NCBI RefSeq assembly: GCF_900142095.1 | Contig: NZ_FQZP01000007.1 | Span: 36,902 to 100,901, forward strand | Length of the DNA: 64,000 nucleotides | Origin: Thermoclostridium caenicola | Lineage (GTDB): Bacteria > Bacillota > Clostridia > DSM-8532 | Direction of reading: 5' to 3' | In this document: piece after piece, positions 57,757 to 64,000 of the stretch | Layout: every line of letters begins with the position of its first letter | How positions within the stretch are numbered: the stretch's first letter is position 1 | Position numbers and translations under genes: made by a program | Notes under the pieces: model-generated | The model's input: the letters and a program-made list of their open reading frames with translations, nothing else | What the model was told of the DNA's origin: nothing | The model's database searches: none

Positions 57757-58440
57757 TCATCCATCCTGTCGGTTATCAACCGGGCTTTCCGTGCGGCGAA
57801 GATCTTGCCGGGCCGCGCACAGATGGGCCACGCCGCATTGCCGGCACCTGGGGTTTCGAGCTGTACAGACCCTGCGCCCGTGAAGGACCATGCTGTTGTG
57901 GGCGCGGATCCACCATTCTTCGGGGATGAGCGCCTGCAATACCAGCTCGGTTTTCTGAACTTCCCTTTCCTTTGCCAGTCCGAGCCTTTGGGCCACCCGG
58001 TGAACATGGGTATCCACCGCTATGGCGGGAATGCCGTAGGCATAGCTCAGGATGGCATTGGCCGTTTTCCTCCCCACGCCCGCCAGCTCCATCAGTTCCT
58101 CCCGGGTCCTCGGAACCTCGCCACCAAACTTCTCCACGAGGGTTCTGCACATGGACAGAATGTTTGAAGCTTTGGCGCGGCAATAATGGATCCGGCTGAT
58201 CTTCTGTGCCAGGACATCCCGGGAAAGCTTCAGAAAATCATCGGGTGAACGGTATTCCTCAAAAAGCGATTTTGTAACCTCATTGACCTTCCTGTCGGTA
58301 TCCTGGGCAGCCAGCATGGTTGCCACAAGAAGCTGGAAGGTGTTCTCATGGTTCAGTTCGCTCCCGACTTCAGAATAGTCCCTTGCCAGAAGCTTCAATA
58401 TTTCAAGAGCCCGTTTCCGGCTCATGTGTCCTGATTGCAT
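57757..58440 (-). CDS. nth: Endonuclease III (second copy)
   Basis: 227 residues, paralogous to the gene at 57048 with the same order of motifs: LAGVGRKTANAI with the catalytic Lys, AVDTHVHRV with Asp, and CTARNPRCRQCGVAHLC for the cluster. The two proteins are clearly diverged, roughly half identical by eye, so this is an old duplication. AAGGA stands seven bases before the ATG. Its start overlaps the end of glgA by 19 bp. Confidence 0.94.
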   Translation of the reverse strand: MQSGHMSRKRALEILKLLARDYSEVGSELNHENTFQLLVATMLAAQDTDRKVNEVTKSLFEEYRSPDDFLKLSRDVLAQKISRIHYCRAKASNILSMCRTLVEKFGGEVPRTREELMELAGVGRKTANAILSYAYGIPAIAVDTHVHRVAQRLGLAKEREVQKTELVLQALIPEEWWIRAHNSMVLHGRRVCTARNPRCRQCGVAHLCAARQDLRRTESPVDNRQDG

Positions 58441-59897
58441 ACTTCGGTCCTTTTTTTCCTTCTGCCTGCCCTGTTTCCTTTGTTCCTGACGGCAGCCGCT
58501 TCCCTGTACAGAACCAGGTATGCCTGCGCGGACTGATCCCAGCTGGAGTCGTATGACATCGCACGCTTAACCAGCTTCTTCCACCCGTCCCTGTCGGATG
58601 CATACATCCTGAGGGCTTTGGATATGGCCCTCGTAAAGGCATTGGCAGAATCCGCACCGTATGTAAATCCGGTACCCTCTCCGGGGTGGGCTGCTTCGTC
58701 CCGCACGGTATCAGCCAGTCCGCCAACCCTGTGAACAACGGGAATTGCGCCATAGCGCATGGCTATCAGTTGCGCAAGGCCGCAGGGCTCATAGCGCGAC
58801 GGCATCAGGAACAGATCGGAGGCCGCATAGATTCTCCGGGCCAGTTCGTCGTCAAAATCAATGCACACGGCCACACGGCCCGGATACATTTCTTCAAGCC
58901 GTTTCAGGGGCTGTTCGTATTCCGGGCTGCCCTTGCCCAGGATCACCATCTGCCCGCCTTCCCTGACAATTTTCTCAGCAGCCGGGATCAGGAGATCGGT
59001 CCCCTTAATCCGATCCAGGCGGGATACCACGCCGCAAAGGGCGCCTCCCCTCCCGTCCAGCCTCAGGAGTTTTCTCAGTTTCTTTTTATTCTCGCGCTTT
59101 GCACCGGGATTTTCAACCGAATAATTCTGGAAAAGAGCTGGATCGGATGCCGGATTCCAGGCATCATGGTCGATGCCGTTGGGTATCCCGGAAAGCCGCT
59201 TCCTGTGAACACCGACAAAACCTTCGAGTCCGAAGCCGTTTGCGGTCATTTCGCGGGCTCCGGTCACGCTGACGGCGTTAAACCTGTCCGAATAGCCAAT
59301 GCCTGCCTTCATGGGGTTGAAAGCGCCGTAGAATTCCACGCCATCGGGTGTAAACGCGGCATCTCCAACGCCATAAAGCTTAAAAATGTCATATCCGCAG
59401 GTGCCCTGGTAGGCCAGGTTGTGGATGGTAAATACCAGGGCGGTTTTCGTCAGGGCGGGGATCTCCTCTTCCCGTTCCCGGATCAGCATGGCCAGGGGCG
59501 CCGTGTGCCAGTCATTGAGATGGATGACTTCCGGTATGAAATCCGAGCCCTTCAGCCACTGGAAGACTGCCAGGCAGAAGAAAGCGAAGCGCTCGGCATC
59601 ATCCTGATAGCCATAAACCGAAGGCCTGCTGAAATACCGCTCGCTGCCGACCAGAAGGGTCGGTACAGGCGTTCCCTCAGCTTCCTTCAGGATGCAGATT
59701 TCCTCCTTTTCACCCATTCTTACCGGAAATTCGGCAACAACCCTCGTCTCGGCACGGATTTCCCGGTGTGCGGGTATAACCAGGCGGATATCAGCCCCCA
59801 ACGCTTTCAGTTGCCGGGGCAATTCGCGGGCCACATCGCCAAGGCCGCCCACCTTGATGAGCCCGGCGGCTTCCGCCGCAACGAAAAGAACCTGCAT
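58422..59897 (-). CDS. glgA: Glycogen synthase (ADP-glucose, GT5)
   Basis: 491 residues. The substrate motif KVGGLGDV is near the N-terminus (residues 15-22), GT5 signature LVFTIHNLAYQG follows, and the GT-B C-terminal domain has SRLDRIKGTDLL and SRYEPCGLAQLIAMRYG with the catalytic Glu. It extends alpha-1,4-glucan from ADP-glucose. No other glg gene is near; it heads a run with nth genes, which looks incidental. The start at 59897 is fixed by the promoter at 59943-59972, which overlaps the longer frame. Confidence 0.95.
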   Translation of the reverse strand: MQVLFVAAEAAGLIKVGGLGDVARELPRQLKALGADIRLVIPAHREIRAETRVVAEFPVRMGEKEEICILKEAEGTPVPTLLVGSERYFSRPSVYGYQDDAERFAFFCLAVFQWLKGSDFIPEVIHLNDWHTAPLAMLIREREEEIPALTKTALVFTIHNLAYQGTCGYDIFKLYGVGDAAFTPDGVEFYGAFNPMKAGIGYSDRFNAVSVTGAREMTANGFGLEGFVGVHRKRLSGIPNGIDHDAWNPASDPALFQNYSVENPGAKRENKKKLRKLLRLDGRGGALCGVVSRLDRIKGTDLLIPAAEKIVREGGQMVILGKGSPEYEQPLKRLEEMYPGRVAVCIDFDDELARRIYAASDLFLMPSRYEPCGLAQLIAMRYGAIPVVHRVGGLADTVRDEAAHPGEGTGFTYGADSANAFTRAISKALRMYASDRDGWKKLVKRAMSYDSSWDQSAQAYLVLYREAAAVRNKGNRAGRRKKRTEVCNQDT

Positions 59898-59942
59898 ATG
59901 CTTCTCGCCACTCCCATCATACGAAATCTGGTTATACCCGTA

Positions 59943-59972
59943 ATTATACCATTGCCACCCTTTATCTGGCAA
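59943..59972 (-). promoter_or_regulatory. Promoter of glgA
   Basis: Minus strand TTGCCA and a perfect TATAAT, 18-base spacer, about 45 bp before the glgA start. It may drive glgA, both nth genes, the FtsA-like gene and the cyclase, which are closely spaced. Confidence 0.75.
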
Positions 59973-60010
59973 ATGCGCGTGGGGAATGAACGGGAAGGCT
60001 GTTCGCTTTT

Positions 60011-60802
60011 TTACCGGCTTGGTACGGGTTCAACCACAAAATACCTGTTATAGATGGACAGGAGGAAAGTAACCAGATAGGCCTGGACAAGAACCACAAA
60101 GGCCTCCTTGATAAGCCTGGGAATCAGGAAAACCAGAAAGTCGATGGCAGCCAGTTCGGGAAATACGGCCCGGAGGATCCAGGTGTTCAGGGTGGTCACC
60201 AATAACCCGGATACGCCGACAGTCAGCAATACCCTGAAGAATTGCTCATTGACCTGCCATTTGCTGTTTAAGCGCTTTATCAGCATATTGAGCAGGTACA
60301 GGGCAAACCCGATACCGGCAAAGACCACAAGTCCGGATGCGGCCAAATCCCTGTTCTTTCCGATACTGTCCAGAACCCGGCCCCAGAATGAATCGGGCCA
60401 CACCGAAAGGACCAGAAGGTTAATCCCGCCAATCAGTCCGATGCAGGCAAAAAACAGCAGATAGCATCGGCCGGCCTTTATGGAATCGGCCTTGCCGGTC
60501 CAGCGCCACAGAAAACCTGCCACAACCCCTCCGGCGATGGCAGTCAGCGTGAGCCAGGGAATGAACGGACCTTCAGGCTTTATCAGATAACCAATGATAT
60601 CCTGGATTCCGGAAGCCAGTCCACCATAGACGGGGCCGAAGAGGATCGCGGCCATCCTGGTAAATATACCGGAGAAACTGATTCGCGTGGCCATAATACT
60701 GCCTATGTAGAGCGAATAGCTGAGATTTCTGATGACAACTGCCAGGGTGATCAAAAGACTGACGTGGGCAATTCTTCTGATAGCATCTCGGTTTTTGGAC
60801 AT
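60011..60802 (-). CDS. folT: ECF transporter S component, folate type
   Basis: 263 residues with about six to seven helices. ISFSGIFTRMAAILFGPVYGGLASGIQDIIGYLI is the conserved first half of FolT-type S components, and FLIPRLIKEAFVVLVQAYLVT the last helices. An insert of about 60 residues in the middle lengthens it beyond the usual 170-190. A tetrahydrofolate riboswitch precedes it, which supports the substrate. No ECF ATPase genes adjoin, so it should use a shared energy module. GGAGAG precedes the ATG. Confidence 0.88.
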   Translation of the reverse strand: MSKNRDAIRRIAHVSLLITLAVVIRNLSYSLYIGSIMATRISFSGIFTRMAAILFGPVYGGLASGIQDIIGYLIKPEGPFIPWLTLTAIAGGVVAGFLWRWTGKADSIKAGRCYLLFFACIGLIGGINLLVLSVWPDSFWGRVLDSIGKNRDLAASGLVVFAGIGFALYLLNMLIKRLNSKWQVNEQFFRVLLTVGVSGLLVTTLNTWILRAVFPELAAIDFLVFLIPRLIKEAFVVLVQAYLVTFLLSIYNRYFVVEPVPSR

Positions 60803-60871
60803 AAAAAAGTCTCTCCTTTCATGCTACCCTTTTAACAGATGGCATCGCACAAATAAGAAAGACTTATTTGT

Positions 60872-60974
60872 AACAGCGGATGCGGTATTATATCGCAAAC
60901 CATGTTTCCATGGTTTTTCGTTCAGAGACTCTACTCCCATTCTCTGACACTTGACGCATAATACCTGCTCTGTT
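60872..60974 (-). promoter_or_regulatory. Tetrahydrofolate (THF) riboswitch
   Basis: The minus-strand RNA follows the THF aptamer order. P1 is AACAG/CTGTT; P2 is GTATTAT/ATAATAC; GCGTCAAGTGT comes next; P3 is TCAGAG/CTCTGA around AATGGGAGT; then AACGAA; then a CCATG/CATGG hairpin; then GCGATATAATACCGCATCCG. Spacing and length (103 nt) also agree. A 9-bp hairpin (ACAAATAAG/CTTATTTGT) without a T-run follows before the folT ribosome site, so control is probably at translation. The folT ribosome site (AGAGACT) is also complementary to AGTCTCT inside P3. Confidence 0.92.
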
Positions 60975-61000
60975 AAGGGTATTTAGTTTTATATAGTCAA

Positions 61001-61050
61001 GCATCCGGGTTCCCATAACGGCATCCCGGATGCCCAATAACCCGATTGGG
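61001..61050. repeat. Paired stem-loops between pnp and folT
   Basis: GCATCCGGG (61001-61009) with CCCGGATGC (61025-61033), then CCCAAT with ATTGGG (61033-61050). Neither has a T-run on either strand. They lie after the pnp stop (61125) and before the THF riboswitch, so 3' end protection of pnp mRNA is one possibility. Confidence 0.5.
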
Positions 61051-61124
61051 ACCCCTTGAGCGGAAACCACGCAAGGGTTGCAGCAATCCGTTAGCTGTTT
61101 CAGGCATTCCGCCGCCGAATTGGC

Positions 61125-63257
61125 TTATTTCCTGTCCCCCTTGTTGTTGGCGTTATTGGTGGCGGCTTCTTCGAGAAGGACATCCTTTCTCGACAGGTTG
61201 ATCCTTCCCTGCTTATCGATTTCGATGACCTTTACCTTGATTTCATCGCCTACGTTGACAACATCTTCGACCTTCTTGACGCGCTTGGTGTCCAGCTTGG
61301 AGATGTGCACCAGGCCTTCCTTGCCGGGCAGGAATTCAACAAACGCACCGAACTGCATGAGCCTTGTTACATGGCCGTTATAGACCTGTCCCGGTTCCAC
61401 ATTGCCGGCAATGCCTTCAATCATGGTGATGGCTTTCTTGCCGGCTTCCTCATCGGTGGTTGCCACATAGACCGTTCCGTCATCCTCAATATCGATCTTG
61501 ACGCCGGTCTCGGCGATGATCTTATTGATGATTCTGCCGCCGGGGCCAATAACCTCACGTATCTTGTCCACTTCAATCTTGGTCTTGAATATCTTCGGCG
61601 CATAGGGGGACAAATGCTTGCGCGGCTCGGAAATAACGGGCAGCATGCATTCGTCGAGGATCTGAATGCGGCCTTTTCTGGTGATCTCAAAGGCCTGCCT
61701 GATGATATCGTAATTCAGGCCATCCACCTTGATATCCACCTGGATGGCGGTGATACCCTTCTTGGTGCCGGCCACCTTGAAGTCCATATCGCCGAAGAAG
61801 TCCTCGATGCCCTGAATATCCATAAAGGTTATGAACCGATCCGGATTCTCCTCGTCCACCACAAGGCCACAGGAAATACCGGCAACAGGTGCCTTGAGCG
61901 GCACACCTGCATCCATGAGGGCCAGTGTGCTGGCACAGACGCTGCCCTGGGAAGTGGAACCGTTGGACATCAGGACTTCAGAAACCAGCCTGATGGCATA
62001 CGGGAACTCTTCCTCGCTGGGGATGACGGGTTCGAGAGCCCGCTCCGCGAGGGCGCCATGCCCTATCTCGCGCCTGCCGGGGCCCCTGGACGGGCGCGCC
62101 TCTCCGACGCTGAATGCAGGGAAGTTGTAATGGTGCATATAACGCTTGGATTCTTCCAGATCAACACCATCAAGCATCTGAACGTCTCCCAGGGGTCCCA
62201 GGGTGACGTTGGTAAGCACCTGGGTCTGACCGCGCTGGAACAGCGCCGATCCATGGGTCCTGGGCAGCAGCCCAACCTCGGCGTGCAGCGGGCGGATCTC
62301 CATCAGGCTTCTGCCGTCGACGCGCCTGCCCTCGTCAAGGATCAGGCTTCTGACTATCTTCTTCTGCAGTTTGTACAGTGCATCGGCGATTTGCTGCTTC
62401 TGCTCGGGGAAGGTTTCAGCAAGCTTCTCCTGAACGGCATTGCAAACCGCTTCCACGTTCTGATCCCTGGTGGTTTTGTCATCGTTCATGATGGCGGCCT
62501 TCATGTCGTCGTAGGCCATTTCATAAACGGTATTCCATATATCTTCGGGAACCACGCACGGATCATAGGTGATCTTGGGCTTCCCGACCTCTTTGACAAT
62601 GCCTTCAATAAACTCGATGATGCGTTTGATTTCCTCGTGACCGGCCTTGATGGCCTCCAGCATCACATCTTCCGGAACCTGGTTGGCGCCGGCTTCTATC
62701 ATGATGATCTTTTCCTTGTCTGCCGACAGGGTGACATACATATCGCTTTTCGCGCGTTGCTCCGTATTGGGGTTGATGACGACCTTTCCGTCAACCAGGC
62801 CCAGTATGACACCGGCAATGGGGCCGTTGAACGGAATATCGGAAATGGACAGCGCCACTGAGGTTCCGATGATGGATGCAAACTCAGGGGAATTGTCCTG
62901 GTCTACAGAAAGAACGGTATTCACTACAGCCACATCGTTCCTGAAATCTTTCGGAAAACGCGGACGTATCTGCCTGTCAATGACGCGGGCTGTCAGGATA
63001 GCTTTCTCCGTGGGCTTGCCCTCTCTTCTGATAAAACCTCCGGGGATCTTTCCGACTGAATACAGCCTTTCCTCATAATCCACGCTGAGGGGGAAGAAAT
63101 CGATTCCTTCCCTGGGCTGCTTGGCCATGGTGGCTGTAGACAGGATCGCCGTATCGCCATAGCGCACCATCACGGCACCATTGGCCAGCTGGGCAAACTG
63201 CCCGACTTCTACTGAAAGCTTTCTGCCTGCAACATCCAAACTGAAAACTTGCTTCAT
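61125..63257 (-). CDS. pnp: Polyribonucleotide nucleotidyltransferase (PNPase)
   Basis: 710 residues. Two RNase PH-like cores ([22 protein letters not shown]; then [13 protein letters not shown] and the metal Asp region [18 protein letters not shown]), a KH domain with [11 protein letters not shown], and an S1 domain ([18 protein letters not shown]). It degrades RNA 3' to 5' with phosphate. GGAGA lies before the ATG. It follows rpsO as in many bacteria, with a large stem-loop in between. Confidence 0.97.
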   Translation of the reverse strand: MKQVFSLDVAGRKLSVEVGQFAQLANGAVMVRYGDTAILSTATMAKQPREGIDFFPLSVDYEERLYSVGKIPGGFIRREGKPTEKAILTARVIDRQIRPRFPKDFRNDVAVVNTVLSVDQDNSPEFASIIGTSVALSISDIPFNGPIAGVILGLVDGKVVINPNTEQRAKSDMYVTLSADKEKIIMIEAGANQVPEDVMLEAIKAGHEEIKRIIEFIEGIVKEVGKPKITYDPCVVPEDIWNTVYEMAYDDMKAAIMNDDKTTRDQNVEAVCNAVQEKLAETFPEQKQQIADALYKLQKKIVRSLILDEGRRVDGRSLMEIRPLHAEVGLLPRTHGSALFQRGQTQVLTNVTLGPLGDVQMLDGVDLEESKRYMHHYNFPAFSVGEARPSRGPGRREIGHGALAERALEPVIPSEEEFPYAIRLVSEVLMSNGSTSQGSVCASTLALMDAGVPLKAPVAGISCGLVVDEENPDRFITFMDIQGIEDFFGDMDFKVAGTKKGITAIQVDIKVDGLNYDIIRQAFEITRKGRIQILDECMLPVISEPRKHLSPYAPKIFKTKIEVDKIREVIGPGGRIINKIIAETGVKIDIEDDGTVYVATTDEEAGKKAITMIEGIAGNVEPGQVYNGHVTRLMQFGAFVEFLPGKEGLVHISKLDTKRVKKVEDVVNVGDEIKVKVIEIDKQGRINLSRKDVLLEEAATNNANNKGDRK

Positions 63258-63339
63258 GTACTTGATTCTCCTTCCCTTTTTTCCCTATTCTGCAAAGCTG
63301 TACCCCCAAAACCTTTAAACAATCGGTTTCTGAGGCTTG

Positions 63340-63439
63340 CCCGCATTAATTTAATCAGGGACAAAAGGTCAGGGAACAGGATTCCATATTTGGAATCGTC
63401 TTCTCTGATCTTCTGTTGCCCGTGATTAAATTAAGCGGG
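63340..63439 (-). promoter_or_regulatory. Long structured element in the rpsO-pnp spacer
   Basis: Outer arms CCCGC-a-TTAATTTAATCA (63340-63357) and TGATTAAATTAAGCGGG (63423-63439) pair along 17 bp with one bulge. Nested inside are GGGAACAG/CTGTTGCCC and GATTCC/GGAATC. In E. coli a long stem in this same place is cut by RNase III in PNPase autoregulation; this element may have a similar role, by inference from position. Confidence 0.75.
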
Positions 63440-63456
63440 TACTATTATTATTTCAT

Positions 63457-63480
63457 AAAAACGGGCGGAAAAACCCGCCC
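63457..63480 (-). terminator. Terminator of rpsO
   Basis: GGGCGG and CCGCCC form a 6-bp stem with a 6-nt loop, then GTTTTTATG on the minus strand, 5 bp after the rpsO stop. Since pnp lies beyond it, read-through or a separate pnp promoter is needed. Confidence 0.8.
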
Positions 63481-63484
63481 ATTT

Positions 63485-63748
63485 TTACTTTCTGATGTCC
63501 AGCTTAGCGATCAGTTCACGATATCGGGTGATGTCCTTCCTCATCAGATAATTCAACAGCCCTCTTCTCTGTCCAACCATCTTCAGAAGTCCCCTTCTGG
63601 AGTGGTGATCCTTCTTGTGGACCTTCAGGTGCTCATTGAGATGGTTGATTCTTTCGGTGAGAAGGGCTATCTGTACTTCGGGAGACCCCGTATCGCCCTC
63701 ATGAAGAGCATATTTTGTCATAATTTCTTGCTTCTTCTCTTTGTCCAT
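63485..63748 (-). CDS. rpsO: 30S ribosomal protein S15
   Basis: 87 residues, standard S15: [31 protein letters not shown], then [25 protein letters not shown] and [12 protein letters not shown]. It binds the central domain of 16S rRNA. AAGGAG precedes the ATG. The roughly 85-nt leader has CCGG-containing inverted sequence that could be an S15 autoregulatory site, not proven. Confidence 0.98.
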   Translation of the reverse strand: MDKEKKQEIMTKYALHEGDTGSPEVQIALLTERINHLNEHLKVHKKDHHSRRGLLKMVGQRRGLLNYLMRKDITRYRELIAKLDIRK

Positions 63749-63840
63749 CGCTATAACTCCTTTCTTTCTTTAAAAGCCGGATGCCCAGTAAATGGCCGGA
63801 GCAACCATAAACCGAGTCAAACGGTTAGATGTACTGTTGT

Positions 63841-63869
63841 ATTTTAGCATACAAAGGTTACCATGTAAA
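63841..63869 (-). promoter_or_regulatory. Promoter of rpsO
   Basis: Minus strand TTTACA (63864-63869) and TAAAAT (63841-63846), 17-base spacer, about 90 bp before the rpsO start. Confidence 0.75.
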
Positions 63870-63920
63870 GCGGGTATCGGTTTTATCCATCAGACAACCC
63901 CTTCCCCTCATTTGAAAAAG

Positions 63921-63994
63921 TAAATTCCACCCCTTGAAGGCAAAGAGCGGAATTTAGTTTTGCAAAAGCATATAAAAAGTATAGTGGAATTAAG
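63921..63994. repeat. Repeated GGAATT-based motif upstream of the rpsO promoter
   Basis: TAAATTCC (63921-63928) and GGAATTTA (63949-63956) form an 8-bp inverted repeat, and a third GGAATTAAG follows at 63986. No gene is visible in 63870-64000. The sequence is AT-rich and cut by the window edge. Confidence 0.4.
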
Positions 63995-64000
63995 TTTTTC

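Noticed and set aside
58686..60053. A 455-codon frame opposite glgA
   Set aside because: Antisense shadow crossing the glgA promoter; no domain.
61305..62861. A 518-codon frame opposite pnp
   Set aside because: Shadow of a highly conserved gene; no start signal or domain.

Overview
The window looks like chromosomal DNA of a fermentative, strictly anaerobic low-to-mid GC Firmicute (class Clostridia). The grounds are pyruvate:ferredoxin oxidoreductase, a PPi-type phosphofructokinase, indolepyruvate:ferredoxin oxidoreductase, ECF vitamin/amino-acid transporters, a YtaF-type protein, YerC next to secA, strong AAGGAGG ribosome sites and frequent GTG/TTG starts. No species can be named from the sequence alone. 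I see no tRNA, rRNA, CRISPR array, insertion sequence or prophage; this is mostly housekeeping and metabolic DNA with a few decayed genes.

Layout. 1-4.9 kb: the start of an ABC exporter gene, a TIR-WD40 gene broken by an internal deletion, and an ABC-2 exporter pair. 5-13.2 kb: P-type cation ATPase, YtaF-like membrane protein, exonuclease III, membrane-anchored MutS-like ATPase, uracil permease, small secreted/membrane protein. 13.2-20.3 kb: the most interesting block. A sigma-A-like promoter is followed at once by ten NAG triplets (eight GAG, one TAG, one CAG) on a near-perfect 5-nt period, then a Rho-independent terminator with a mutually exclusive antiterminator. This is the architecture of a TRAP (trp RNA-binding attenuation protein) site. 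It precedes a TrpP-like ECF substrate protein and a dedicated EcfA-EcfA'-EcfT module, then indolepyruvate oxidoreductase (iorAB) and a phenylacetate-CoA ligase. Together they read as tryptophan/aromatic uptake plus reductive-electron-yielding aromatic amino-acid fermentation.

20.5-32.7 kb: an Lpl-type oligosaccharide ABC transporter transcribed away from a GH2 glycosidase and an SGNH esterase. The shared control region has a duplicated 13-bp element, one copy next to each promoter, and a central AAAGCGCTTT palindrome. Then come two damaged genes: a GNAT with an in-frame amber codon and an aldehyde dehydrogenase with a frameshift in a homopolymer. 32.9-38.1 kb: an Lnr-like ABC-2 exporter divergent from a NarL-type two-component system. 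38.3-45.1 kb: PFOR, a likely microprotein, PPi-PFK, a TPR membrane protein. 45.4-52.4 kb: secA, yerC, helD, argJ. 52.5-60.8 kb: lone CheW, a GAF-GGDEF protein, an FtsA-like protein with a Pro-Glu spacer, two tandem endonuclease III genes, glgA, and folT behind a THF riboswitch. 61.1-64 kb: rpsO and pnp, with a large stem-loop between them.

Starts were moved from the longest possible frame wherever a ribosome site, promoter position or domain boundary decided it. Functions are assigned from motifs and remembered family features; no database search was run.
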